Notes under the pieces: generated by a model | Seen by the model: only the letters and a program-made list of their open reading frames with translations | Told to the model about the DNA's origin: nothing | The model's database searches: none | In this document: positions 1 to 8,392 of the stretch, one piece after another | Layout: each line of letters begins with the position of its first letter | Numbering within the stretch: the stretch's first letter is position 1 | Made by a program: the position numbers and the translations under genes | DNA from: Brachyspira hampsonii 30446 | GTDB taxonomy: Bacteria > Spirochaetota > Brachyspiria > Brachyspirales > Brachyspiraceae | Reading direction: 5' to 3' | Assembly: GCF_000316195.1 (NCBI RefSeq) | Contig: NZ_JH994111.1 | Coordinates: forward strand, 245,605 to 309,604 | Length of the DNA: 64,000 bases

Positions 1-1
1 A

Positions 2-880
2 AATCAATTAGGAATTAAAACAGAAGATAATAAAAAAGAGATAGACGGCTTAAATACTAGAGTAGAAGAGGTTAGAGAAGAACAAACTAAATTCCTAGAA
101 GAAGAAAAAGAGAATTTAAATAATTTTAAAGAAGAACTATCTAATAATGTAGATGAAAAGATAGACGAAAAAATAGAGAAAAACAATGCTAATTACAACA
201 GTATAATGCTGGAACAGAATCTCAAGAATTTTAAAGAAATATCTGGTTTGAAAAAAGTACAGAAAGATTTAGAAGATTCTATATTAGTAAATAATTCTAA
301 GTATGATGAATTAATAAATCAATTAGGAGTTAAGACAGAAGATAATAAAAAAGAAATAGACAGCTTAAACACTAGATTTGAAGAAGCAAGAGAAGAGCAA
401 ACTAAATTTTTAGAGGAAGAAAAAGAGAATTTAAATAATCTCAGAGAAGAATTATCTAATAGTATCGCTGAAACTATAGATGAAAGAATAGATAAAAATA
501 ATTCTAATTATAATAATATAATGCTTGAGCAGAATCTCAAGAATTTTAAAGAAATATCTGGCTTGAAAAAAGTACAGAAAGATTTAGAAGATTCTATATT
601 AGTGAATAATTCCAAATATGATGAATTAATAAATCAATTAGGAGTTAAGACAGAAGATAATAAAAAAGAAATAGATATTTTAACTAATAAGTTAGAAGAA
701 AGCCGAGAAGAACAAACTAAATTCCTAGAAGAAGAGAAAGAGAATTTAAATAATCTCAAAGAGGAACTATCTAATAGTGTAGATGAAAAAATAGACGAAA
801 AAATAGAAAAGAATAATACTAATTACAACAGTATAATGCTGGAACAGAATCTCAAGAATTTTAAAGAACTGTCAGATTTG
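2..880 (+). repeat. 315-bp in-frame tandem repeats
   Basis: Units start at 206, 521 and 836, exactly 315 bp apart (105 codons). A further unit runs in from the left edge, and the last one breaks off after about 45 bp. The units differ by scattered substitutions, for example a SLNTRFEEAREE versus ILTNKLEESREE patch. Such perfect-period repeats can expand or contract by recombination and are prone to assembly collapse. Confidence 0.9.
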
Positions 881-1306
881 AGAAAACATTATAAAGAATT
901 GGAAGAAGAGATTAATAAACTTGCTAATAAAGATATTCAATATAATCCTAGCGATTCTAATTTTGAAGAGTTTGCTGATATTATAAATAAAAGATTGAAT
1001 AATCAGGAAGCAAAGAATGATGAGTTCATAAAAACTGTAAATGATATTTTAAATAAAAATAATATAAAGTATGAAGAGTTATTTGATTCAGTAAGCAGAA
1101 AATCTGAAGTTTATAATAATAATAATAATAATTCTGAATATATAAGATATGTGAAAAATAAAGAAGAAAGATGTAAAGATATTAATGCAGATAGAGTAAT
1201 TAAAGATAATAAAACATTAGATAAAAAAATAAATGATGTTACTATATTATCCATTTCTATTTTTGCTGTTATAGTTGTTATATTTTTGGCATATCAGCTA
1301 TTGTAA
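2..1306 (+). CDS. Coiled-coil repeat protein with C-terminal membrane anchor (5' end outside window)
   Basis: The reading frame is open from base 2, so the gene starts upstream of the window; the ATG at 206 is an internal repeat methionine. The visible part is almost entirely charged heptad-like coiled coil rich in Glu, Lys, Asn and Leu. It is built from nearly identical 105-residue units that each begin MLEQNLKNFKE. After the last partial unit the sequence diverges, and the protein ends in a hydrophobic segment (TILSISIFAVIVVIFLAY) followed by only two residues. That is the layout of a tail-anchored membrane protein with a long cytoplasmic rod. No enzymatic motif is seen. Function unknown; a structural or tethering role is an inference from architecture alone. 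Confidence 0.8.
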   Translation, partial: NQLGIKTEDNKKEIDGLNTRVEEVREEQTKFLEEEKENLNNFKEELSNNVDEKIDEKIEKNNANYNSIMLEQNLKNFKEISGLKKVQKDLEDSILVNNSKYDELINQLGVKTEDNKKEIDSLNTRFEEAREEQTKFLEEEKENLNNLREELSNSIAETIDERIDKNNSNYNNIMLEQNLKNFKEISGLKKVQKDLEDSILVNNSKYDELINQLGVKTEDNKKEIDILTNKLEESREEQTKFLEEEKENLNNLKEELSNSVDEKIDEKIEKNNTNYNSIMLEQNLKNFKELSDLRKHYKELEEEINKLANKDIQYNPSDSNFEEFADIINKRLNNQEAKNDEFIKTVNDILNKNNIKYEELFDSVSRKSEVYNNNNNNSEYIRYVKNKEERCKDINADRVIKDNKTLDKKINDVTILSISIFAVIVVIFLAYQLL

Positions 1307-1326
1307 TTTTCTATGAAGATGTGTAT

Positions 1327-2001
1327 ATGTTTTTTGATAATAAAGAAGATAAATTTGTCTATGAAAGAGAATATTTATCATTGGGGCATAAATATATATG
1401 CGGTATAGATGAAGTAGGCAGGGGATGTTTATTTGGACCTGTTACGGCTGCGGCAGTTATAATGCCTTTAGAACTTTACAATGATACTGAATTAAAAAGA
1501 GAAAATATAGTAGAAGATATTGATGATTCAAAAAAAATATCTGCTAAAAAAAGAGAAGAGCTTTATGATAAAATTATAGATAAGGCTTTATCTTTTAGCA
1601 TTTACTCAGTTGATTCAAAAACTATAGATGAGATAAATATTTATAATGCCGTAAAACTTGCTATGATTAAGTCTATTGAAAATTTAACTATTAAACCTGA
1701 TATATTATTAATAGATGCTATGAAGCTGGATACTAGTATAAAGCAATGTTCTATAATTAAAGGCGATTCTAAATCCTATAGTATAGGCTGTGCAAGCATA
1801 TTAGCAAAAGTATATAGAGACAGAATGATGAATGAGCTTTCAGATTTTTATCAGAAATATAGAGTTTCAAAAAATAAAGGATACGGCACTAAAGAGCATA
1901 TAAAGACAATAGAAATGTACGGACCAAGCGATATGCATAGATATTCTTTTGATCCTATAAAGTCAAATTATAAAAAAACAGAAGATAATTTATTATTATA
2001 A
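1327..2001 (+). CDS. rnhB: Ribonuclease HII
   Basis: Cleaves the RNA strand of RNA-DNA hybrids and removes misincorporated ribonucleotides. The family signature GIDEVGRG lies at residues 26-33, giving the first two catalytic acids (Asp28, Glu29). A third acid is expected in LLIDAMKLD, and the KGDSKSYSIGCASILAKVYRD block is the conserved core with the last Asp. The length (224 aa) is normal for the family. A GTG at 1321 could also start the protein; I prefer ATG 1327 because a weak GAAG ribosome site at 1315-1318 sits 8 bases before it. It follows the coiled-coil gene by about 20 bp in the same direction, so it is probably co-transcribed. Confidence 0.92.
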   Translation: MFFDNKEDKFVYEREYLSLGHKYICGIDEVGRGCLFGPVTAAAVIMPLELYNDTELKRENIVEDIDDSKKISAKKREELYDKIIDKALSFSIYSVDSKTIDEINIYNAVKLAMIKSIENLTIKPDILLIDAMKLDTSIKQCSIIKGDSKSYSIGCASILAKVYRDRMMNELSDFYQKYRVSKNKGYGTKEHIKTIEMYGPSDMHRYSFDPIKSNYKKTEDNLLL

Positions 2002-2040
2002 AATACTTGTCTTTGATAAATTTTATGATAATATATTTAT

Positions 2041-2832
2041 ATGATTAATAATATAAAATTAGTAGCAACAGATTTAGACGGAACATTTTTTAATGGCAAT
2101 AGTTCTATAAGCGATTATAATAAAAATATTTTTCAATTTCTGATGAAAAACGGCATAGAAATAATACTTGCCACAGGAAGATCTTTCAGCGGTATGAAGC
2201 CTTATAAAGATATTCTTTCTAATGATAATTATTCTATAATATTTAATGGTGCTATAATAATAGATAATAAAGAAAATTTTATATATGATAAGGTTATAGA
2301 TTCTGATACATCAAAATCTATTATAGATATTTATGATAAGTATGATGTTCATTTGCATGTTTATAAGGGAAATAGACATATAGCATCTGAATCTGATTTT
2401 TATTTGGAGAAATATATTAGAAAGTCAAAAATTAATGATATATCTATCGGTTTAGAAAATATTGATAATTTTGAATTTAATAAAATGGTATTTATAGGTG
2501 AGAGAGAAGAGCTAGAAATACTTCAAAATGATATAAGAAATAATTTTAATGTTCATACATGTTTTTCCCATACTAATTTTTTAGAGATATTGGCTTCAGA
2601 TGTTAATAAAGGCAGTGCTTTGGAATGGATATGTTCTAAAAAAGGAATAAATAGAGATGAAATAATAGCTTTTGGAGACAATTATAATGATATTGAAATG
2701 ATAGAATATGCTGGAATTGGAGTTGCTATGGGAAATGCCGAAGAAGAATTAAAAAGAAAAGCCAATTATATATGTTTAAGCAACGATGAAGATGGGGTAG
2801 GGAGATTTTTAAAAGATTATTTAGAAATATAA
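2041..2832 (+). CDS. HAD-superfamily phosphatase, Cof type
   Basis: Probable phosphatase of sugar phosphates or related small metabolites. Motif I (DLDGTF, residues 11-16) supplies the nucleophile Asp11 and the general acid Asp13. Motif IV (GDNYNDIEM) lies near residue 218, and ATGRS is motif II. The large alpha/beta cap inserted between motifs II and III and the 263-residue length match the Cof/YidA subfamily. No clear Shine-Dalgarno site precedes the ATG. Substrate cannot be told from sequence. Confidence 0.88.
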   Translation: MINNIKLVATDLDGTFFNGNSSISDYNKNIFQFLMKNGIEIILATGRSFSGMKPYKDILSNDNYSIIFNGAIIIDNKENFIYDKVIDSDTSKSIIDIYDKYDVHLHVYKGNRHIASESDFYLEKYIRKSKINDISIGLENIDNFEFNKMVFIGEREELEILQNDIRNNFNVHTCFSHTNFLEILASDVNKGSALEWICSKKGINRDEIIAFGDNYNDIEMIEYAGIGVAMGNAEEELKRKANYICLSNDEDGVGRFLKDYLEI

Positions 2833-2875
2833 AATAAAAGAGTTAACTATAAAAACAAGTAGAAAAAAAGAGGAC

Positions 2876-3300
2876 ATGGAATCTATTTATGAAGTTTGGA
2901 AGGATATAGCATCAGAGAAGATTCATTTTATGGTTTTAAATAATTACCATATAATATCAAAATATTATAATTATGATAATGATGGATATTATGATATTAC
3001 TATAATGTAATTAGATTATAAAATATTTGAAAATTCTATGATTAATAAAGATAATTTTAAGAAATATGAAGCTTTAGGTGAAAATATAATAGATGCTTCG
3101 AATAATGTTTGGAATAAAGTTTATGAAGATATTGATAATATCTTCATAAAAAGATCATTTACAGAAGATTATGAATGTTCTTTTCATTCTAATCAGACTA
3201 ATTTGGTAATGATTATATATATCTATTTTATAAACAATCTTTTTATTTTTATGCTATTGACTTTTTTTTTATTTTATGTTATATTTCTGTCAATGTCTAT
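2876..3300 (+). pseudogene. Remnant of an unidentified gene with an in-frame stop
   Basis: An open frame starts at ATG 2876 (MESIYEVWKDIASEKIHF...) and is closed by TAA at 3008-3010. The same frame then stays open from 3011 (LDYKIFENSMINKDNFKKYEALGENI...) and reads plausible soluble protein to about 3200. After that it turns into a low-complexity hydrophobic run that would overlap the tRNA at 3301. I read this as one decayed gene with a nonsense mutation and a lost 3' end, not two genes. I do not recognise the family. Confidence 0.4.
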
Positions 3301-3373
3301 GCGGGAATAACTCAGTTGGTAGAGTTTCTGCTTGCCATGCAGACTGTCGCGGGTTCGAGTCCCGTTTCCCGCT
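3301..3373 (+). tRNA. tRNA-Gly (anticodon GCC)
   Basis: A complete cloverleaf: acceptor stem GCGGGAA pairs with TTCCCGC (3366-3372), discriminator T at 3373, D arm ACTC/GAGT, anticodon stem TCTGC/GCAGA with loop TTGCCAT giving anticodon GCC, and a T loop with GGTTCGAGTCC. CCA is not encoded. A strong terminator follows 9 bp downstream. Confidence 0.96.
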
Positions 3374-3381
3374 CATTAATA

Positions 3382-3426
3382 AACCCCAATAGATATGTTT
3401 TTTCTATTGGGGTTATTTTTTTTATT
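3382..3426 (+). terminator. Rho-independent terminator after tRNA-Gly
   Basis: The 11-bp stem AACCCCAATAG / CTATTGGGGTT (3382-3392 with 3404-3414) is followed by a long T run. It ends the tRNA transcript before tig. Confidence 0.92.
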
Positions 3427-3453
3427 TTTTAATTTAAAAAGGTATTGTTAAAA

Positions 3454-4764
3454 ATGGATATTAAAGATTTAAATTTTGAAACTTCAACCGATGAAAAAGA
3501 TTTAGTTACACTTAAAATTACTATTTCTAAAGATGCTTATGATAAAGAATTGGAAAAGCAAATAGAATATTATAAGCCTAGAGTTAATGTTAAAGGTTTT
3601 AGAGTAGGGCATGCCCCTAATAATATTATACTTTCCAGATACAGAGATGCTTTGGAAGGTGCTACTAATGAAGTTTTGATAGAAGAGGCTTGGAATACTT
3701 ATCATGATGAAAAAAATGTTAAGGCTTTAGGTACTCCTAAACTTCTTAATTTAGAAAAAAAAGATGATGGGCTTCATCTTGATTATGAATATTATCCTAT
3801 ACCTGAATTTGATTTGCCTGATTTGTCATCTATTAATGTAGAAAAAAATAAATATACAGTTGATGATAATGTTGTAGAAGAAGCTTATAAACTTTCTCTT
3901 CAAAGATTTTCTCACTTTGAAGAAAGCGAATTGAAATCTGAACTTGGCGACAGAGTTTTTGTTAAAATAGAATTTGATGATGATGAAAATAAAAAGTATG
4001 ATAAAGAATTAACAGTTGTTGCAAGCGATGATGAAAATGAAAGCATATTTGCTAGAAATGCTGTTGGAGTAAAAAAAGATGATAAAAAACTCCTTAAAAC
4101 TTATGTTGACGGCAGAGAAGCTACTTTGATGATGAATATAGTAAAAGTAGAAAAACCAGATATGAAAGATGATTCCAATGAGGAAGACAGACAAAAAGTA
4201 AAAGAATCCTTAAAAGAACATTTAATAAAAAGAGCAGAAGATAGAGCAAACAGCGAACTTATTAATGATACATTATTCAATAAATTAATAGAGTTAGTTA
4301 ATATCACGCTTCCAAAAGGTTATTTTGAAGAACAATTAGAAATCTCTTTAAACGAATTTGATAGATCTATGTCCAGCAGAGGAATGAGCAAAACAGATTT
4401 CTTAATTTCTGTTGCTAAAACAGATGAAGATATCAGAAAAGAATATGAAGAGAATGTGAGAAAGCAAATAACTTTTGATATGATTATGTCCAAACTTTCA
4501 GAAACTTATAAAGATTCTATAACAGTGAATGAAGAAAAGGCTAAAGAATATGCTAATAGAATGTATCAGTATCAAAGCTATATGGGACTTTCTAAACTTC
4601 CTAAAGAAGAACAGCAGAATATAGTTAATTATATAATGCGTGATGCTCATACAAGAGCTGCTTCTGAAGCTATAATGGATTATGTTAAAGAGCATGTAAA
4701 TGTTTCAGAAAAAGATGCTGGTGAATTTAAGCCTGAAGAAAGCGATATTTGGGGCGGATATTAA
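3454..4764 (+). CDS. tig: Trigger factor
   Basis: Ribosome-bound chaperone and peptidyl-prolyl isomerase that meets nascent chains at the exit tunnel. The N-terminal ribosome-docking signature appears as GFRVGHAPNNII (family consensus GFRxGKxP). A central, rather degenerate FKBP-type segment (about 150-235, starting near GDRVFVKIEF) is followed by the helical C-terminal chaperone arms. Length 436 aa is normal. I chose ATG 3454 over the in-frame TTG at 3445 because AAAAAGG at 3436-3442 lies 11 bases before the ATG but only 2 before the TTG. First gene of the classic tig-clpP-clpX order. Confidence 0.93.
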   Translation: MDIKDLNFETSTDEKDLVTLKITISKDAYDKELEKQIEYYKPRVNVKGFRVGHAPNNIILSRYRDALEGATNEVLIEEAWNTYHDEKNVKALGTPKLLNLEKKDDGLHLDYEYYPIPEFDLPDLSSINVEKNKYTVDDNVVEEAYKLSLQRFSHFEESELKSELGDRVFVKIEFDDDENKKYDKELTVVASDDENESIFARNAVGVKKDDKKLLKTYVDGREATLMMNIVKVEKPDMKDDSNEEDRQKVKESLKEHLIKRAEDRANSELINDTLFNKLIELVNITLPKGYFEEQLEISLNEFDRSMSSRGMSKTDFLISVAKTDEDIRKEYEENVRKQITFDMIMSKLSETYKDSITVNEEKAKEYANRMYQYQSYMGLSKLPKEEQQNIVNYIMRDAHTRAASEAIMDYVKEHVNVSEKDAGEFKPEESDIWGGY

Positions 4765-4792
4765 TAATTAATGATGATAGAGGTAATTAGAA

Positions 4793-5389
4793 ATGGAGAA
4801 GAATTATATGACTATACCTTATGTAATAGAGCAAACAAGCAGAGGAGAGCGTTCCTACGATATATATTCTAGACTTTTAAAAGACAGAATTATATTTTTG
4901 GGCGGTGAGATTAATGATGATGTTGCTAATATAGTTATAGCACAGCTTTTATTTTTGGAATCTGCTGACCCAGAAAAAGATATTTCTTTATATATAAACA
5001 GTCCTGGCGGAGTTGTTACTGCTGCTTTGGGTATGTATGATACTATGCAGTATGTAAAGCCTGATGTTGCTACTTTGTGCGTAGGACAGGCTGCTTCAGC
5101 AGGTGCTTTGCTTCTTGCAGGAGGAGCTAAGGGTAAAAGATTTGCAACTGCCAATTCAAGAATAATGATACACCAGCCTTCAGGCGGTTCCAGAGGTATG
5201 GTTACTGATATGGAAATACAGCTTAAAGAAACTATTCGTTTGAAAAGCATACTTAATAATATTATGGCTAATCATACAGGTCAGGATATTAAAAAACTTG
5301 AAGCTGATATGGATAGAGATTATTTTATGAGTGCTGATGAGGCTAAAGAGTATGGTATTATAGATAAGGTTTTTTCAAGCAGAGAATAA
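4793..5389 (+). CDS. clpP: ATP-dependent Clp protease proteolytic subunit
   Basis: Serine peptidase that forms the two-ring degradation chamber fed by ClpX. The catalytic Ser102 lies in [11 protein letters not shown] and His127 in MIHQPSGG; the INSPGG oxyanion motif is at about 68-73. Length 198 aa is typical. The start is supported by AGAGGT at 4779-4784. It begins 28 bp after tig, in the same transcript, and a hairpin terminator separates it from clpX. Confidence 0.97.
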   Translation: MEKNYMTIPYVIEQTSRGERSYDIYSRLLKDRIIFLGGEINDDVANIVIAQLLFLESADPEKDISLYINSPGGVVTAALGMYDTMQYVKPDVATLCVGQAASAGALLLAGGAKGKRFATANSRIMIHQPSGGSRGMVTDMEIQLKETIRLKSILNNIMANHTGQDIKKLEADMDRDYFMSADEAKEYGIIDKVFSSRE

Positions 5390-5407
5390 TTTTTTAGTAT
5401 TAAAATA

Positions 5408-5456
5408 TAAAAGCTAATAATCTTTTTACTAAGTTTATTAGCTTTTAATTTTTTTA
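5408..5456 (+). terminator. Terminator between clpP and clpX
   Basis: AAAAGCTAATAA (5409-5420) pairs with TTATTAGCTTTT (5435-5446) and is followed by T-rich DNA. It suggests that clpX also has its own promoter; a TATAAT at 5498-5503 is a candidate -10, with no good -35. Confidence 0.8.
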
Positions 5457-5567
5457 TTGTAATTTTTTATTTTAATTTTTTATTGCAATAGTTCTATTAT
5501 AATATAGAATATGTTAATTAAATTTAAATTATTTTTATAAAAAATAATATTGTTATATTGGAGATAT

Positions 5568-6803
5568 ATGTCTAAAAAGAATAATGATAAAAAAGAAGTT
5601 TGTTCTCTATGCGGAAGAGAATTAAAAGAATTAAGCCGATATATTGAAGGCAATGAAGGATATTTATGTTCTGATTGTTCTGCTATAGCGAATGATTATT
5701 TTAACATGAATGTTCAAAAGAAAAAATCTAAAGAAAAAGATTATGATATAAAAATACTTCCTCCGAAGCAGATAAAATCTCTGCTTGATGAATATGTTGT
5801 AGGACAGGATTATGCTAAAAAAGTTTTGTCTGTTGCTGTTTATAATCATTATAAGAGAATAACACAGAATACTGAAGATAAAAATGATGTTGAGATAGAG
5901 AAGTCCAATGTACTTTTGATAGGTCCTACCGGAAGCGGTAAAACATTACTTGCCCGTACTTTAGCTAAGGCTCTGAATGTGCCTTTTGCTATTGCTGATG
6001 CTACTACTGTAACAGAGGCTGGATATGTGGGTGATGATGTTGAAAATATTCTCTTAAGACTCATACAGAATGCTGACGGCGATATAAAATTAGCTGAAAA
6101 AGGTATAATATACATTGATGAGATAGATAAAATTTCTCGTAAAAGTGAATCTCGTTCTATTACAAGAGATGTATCAGGAGAAGGCGTGCAGCAGGCTTTG
6201 TTAAAAATAGTTGAAGGTACTGTTGCTACAGTTCCTCCCCATGGAGGAAGAAAACACCCTCATCAGGATAATTTGCATATAGATACTTCTAATATACTTT
6301 TTATATGCGGCGGTGCTTTCATTGATATAGAAAAATCTATTGCAGAACGAACTTCTAAAAAAGGTTTGGGTTTTGCAGCTGAGGTTAACTCTATAGATAA
6401 TCTTAATTACGATGAAATAATGAAAAATATTTCTACAGAAGATTTAGTTAAATACGGACTTATACCTGAGCTTATAGGAAGGCTTCCTGTTATAGCTACT
6501 TTGGAAGAGCTTAAAGAGGAAGAGCTTATGAAAATATTAAAAGAGCCTAAGAATGCTTTAACTAAACAGTATCAGAAATTATTTTCTTATGACAATATAG
6601 AATTAAAAATAGATGATGAGGCATTAAAAGTAATAGTTAAAAAAACTATGGAAGAGCATACAGGTGCTAGAGGTTTAAGAGCTTTATTTGAGAGAGTTAT
6701 GCTTGATGCTATGTATGATATGCCTAATGATAGTAAAGAAAAACAAGTATTTGAGCTTGATAAAGAGTATGTTGAAAGCAGATTGGGGGCTATAAGCGAA
6801 TAA
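5568..6803 (+). CDS. clpX: ClpX unfoldase, ATP-binding subunit of ClpXP
   Basis: AAA+ unfoldase that recognises tagged proteins and threads them into ClpP. The N-terminal zinc-binding domain has Cys12, Cys15, Cys34 and Cys37 (CSLC...CSDC). The Walker A motif is GPTGSGKT, Walker B is [10 protein letters not shown], and the pore loop GYVGDD follows. The sensor-2 region GARGLRA is near the C-terminus. Length 411 aa is normal. ATG 5568 is chosen over an upstream TTG at 5550 because TTGGAG at 5558-5563 lies immediately before it. Confidence 0.97.
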   Translation: MSKKNNDKKEVCSLCGRELKELSRYIEGNEGYLCSDCSAIANDYFNMNVQKKKSKEKDYDIKILPPKQIKSLLDEYVVGQDYAKKVLSVAVYNHYKRITQNTEDKNDVEIEKSNVLLIGPTGSGKTLLARTLAKALNVPFAIADATTVTEAGYVGDDVENILLRLIQNADGDIKLAEKGIIYIDEIDKISRKSESRSITRDVSGEGVQQALLKIVEGTVATVPPHGGRKHPHQDNLHIDTSNILFICGGAFIDIEKSIAERTSKKGLGFAAEVNSIDNLNYDEIMKNISTEDLVKYGLIPELIGRLPVIATLEELKEEELMKILKEPKNALTKQYQKLFSYDNIELKIDDEALKVIVKKTMEEHTGARGLRALFERVMLDAMYDMPNDSKEKQVFELDKEYVESRLGAISE

Positions 6804-6865
6804 TTTTACATATTTAATTATATTACAAATAAAAAAATAACAAAATAATTTTTTAGGGAGTTTTA

Positions 6866-7429
6866 ATGTTACCAGTAAATGATTTAAGAAAAGGTGATGC
6901 TATAATTTTAGACGGAGAGACTTATTTAGTTGTAGATGCACATTTCCACAGAGCACAGCAGAGAAAAGCAAATGTAAAAACAAAATTAAAAAATATGCTT
7001 AAAGGAAATATGATAGAAAAAACTTTTTCTTCTACTGAAAGTGTTGAAGAAGCTGATTTATCATATAAAAAAGCCCAATATCTTTATGAAGAGGGTGATA
7101 GCTATGTGTTTATGATATTAGATAATTATGAGCAGGTTCATGTAAGTGCTGATATTTTAGGAGACAGCAAATATTATTTGTTAGACAGCAGCGAAGTTGA
7201 TTTACAATACATTAATGATGAAGTTACCGCTGTTCGTTTCCCTATTCATGTAATATTAGAGGTTACTTATACAGAGCCTGGTTTTAAAGGCGATACTACA
7301 GGTTCTACTTTGAAGCCTGCTAAACTTGAAACAGGCATAGAGGTTAATGTGCCTTTATTCATTAATATCGGTGATAAAATTAAAGTTGATACTAGAGATG
7401 ATAGTTATGTTGAGCGTGTAAATAAATAA
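6866..7429 (+). CDS. efp: Elongation factor P with an atypical tip loop
   Basis: EF-P binds between the P and E sites and relieves stalling at polyproline. Length (187 aa) and the domain III signature (KPAKLETGIEVNVPLFINIGDKIKVDTR) are typical. The domain I tip loop is not: where most EF-P proteins have KPGKGxA, with the Lys that is modified, this one reads RAQQRKANVK, and by my alignment Gln32 replaces the modified Lys. Nearby Arg33 and Lys34 are basic, so the loop may work unmodified or be modified elsewhere. The start has an AGGGA ribosome site. The stop codon overlaps the next start by one base, so the next gene is translationally coupled. Confidence 0.93.
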   Translation: MLPVNDLRKGDAIILDGETYLVVDAHFHRAQQRKANVKTKLKNMLKGNMIEKTFSSTESVEEADLSYKKAQYLYEEGDSYVFMILDNYEQVHVSADILGDSKYYLLDSSEVDLQYINDEVTAVRFPIHVILEVTYTEPGFKGDTTGSTLKPAKLETGIEVNVPLFINIGDKIKVDTRDDSYVERVNK

Positions 7430-7992
7430 TGCTTTATATACTATATATCGTTTCAGCTTTATTTTTGTTAATAACTATATTTTTTATTAAAGTTAATTAT
7501 TTGATATATATTGCAATAGCTTTTTTTATACTTCATATAATATTTACTAAATCTATTTTTATGACTATAAAAAAGCTATTGTATTTAATACCTTATTTTC
7601 TAGCTATATTTATAATTCAGGCTTTAAACTCAAGAGGGGAATATTATACTATTTTAGGTATTTATCTTGATAAGGTTGGAGTGGATTTTACTATTATCTA
7701 TTTTATTAGAATAGCCTCTGTTCTTTATTTATTGTCAATTTTCTTTATTATCATAAAAAAGCTAAAAGTTCCTAGAGGGTATATTTTTGACGAGATGATA
7801 AGGATAAGTATTTTTATGCAAATAGTCAGAAAATCATTTTTTACAGAATTTGCTAAAATAAGAGATAAAAATAAAACTTTTAAAGATAAGCTTAATTTAA
7901 TAAAAAATTTACTTGAGAATGTTTATGATGATTCTTTTAAACTTTATCCTTATGATATGCTAATTTATCACTATAGAAATTCAAAAAAATAA
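7429..7992 (+). CDS. Hypothetical multi-pass membrane protein
   Basis: 187 residues, the first two thirds strongly hydrophobic with about five predicted transmembrane segments, then a basic soluble tail (DKNKTFKDKLNLIKNLLENVYDD). Its ATG overlaps the efp stop (TAATG), so it is probably translated by reinitiation after EF-P. I do not recognise the family. The pattern of short helices followed by a cytoplasmic helical region is loosely like the T component of energy-coupling transporters, but no diagnostic motif is present. Confidence 0.75.
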   Translation: MLYILYIVSALFLLITIFFIKVNYLIYIAIAFFILHIIFTKSIFMTIKKLLYLIPYFLAIFIIQALNSRGEYYTILGIYLDKVGVDFTIIYFIRIASVLYLLSIFFIIIKKLKVPRGYIFDEMIRISIFMQIVRKSFFTEFAKIRDKNKTFKDKLNLIKNLLENVYDDSFKLYPYDMLIYHYRNSKK

Positions 7993-8006
7993 ATTTATTC
8001 TAATTT

Positions 8007-8326
8007 GCCCGCCCCATATATTTACTGCTTTATTTTTTGTAAGAATTTTATTATTTCTCATTGTTTAATTCAGATATTATAGTATCCCACCCAAGCGGAG
8101 TTTAAATTTTTTATTTCTCAAACGCACAGTTAGTGAATCTAAAGTTTTTGAATTAATTTATAAATACAATTTTTATTATATTTTAAATTTTGCTAACCGT
8201 GCGTTAAAGAATACAATAAACCTAATAACAACTAGGGTTGGGCATGCTTTTTCTTTTTTAGCCGTATATCTTATAAAAACTATGAGTACAGTGTTAACAA
8301 TAAATTTAAAGGGTGGGGTATGTAAT
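8007..8326. repeat. Nested-palindrome repeat, copy A
   Basis: About 320 bp between convergent genes. From left to right it carries GCCCGCCC (8007), CCCACCC (8087), AACGCACAGTTAG (8121-8133), then the mirrored CTAACCGTGCGTT (8193-8205), GGGTTGGG (8235) and GGGTGGGG (8311). The innermost arms match with one mismatch over 13 bp. The same order and spacing recur at 43083, 44104, 47191 and 47537. No open reading frame inside. Confidence 0.85.
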
Positions 8327-8337
8327 TGATTTTAATA

Positions 8338-8374
8338 AAAAAAGGAAACCAGTAAAACTGACTTCCTTTTTATT
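8338..8374 (-). terminator. Terminator downstream of the first peptide-binding protein
   Basis: AAAAAGGAA...TTCCTTTTT with an inner CAGT/ACTG stem (8350-8360), T-rich on both strands. It lies about 20 bp past the stop of the minus-strand gene and may also stop plus-strand transcripts. Confidence 0.8.
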
Positions 8375-8392
8375 TAATTTTTTATTTTTAAA

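Noticed and set aside
3038-3310. A 90-codon frame ending in the tRNA-Gly gene
   Set aside because: It overlaps the tRNA by 10 bp, has a low-complexity hydrophobic 3' part and is in frame with the preceding stopped segment; treated as part of a pseudogene.
4855-5250. A 131-codon frame opposite clpP
   Set aside because: Mirror image of the conserved ClpP coding sequence; no ribosome site or family match.
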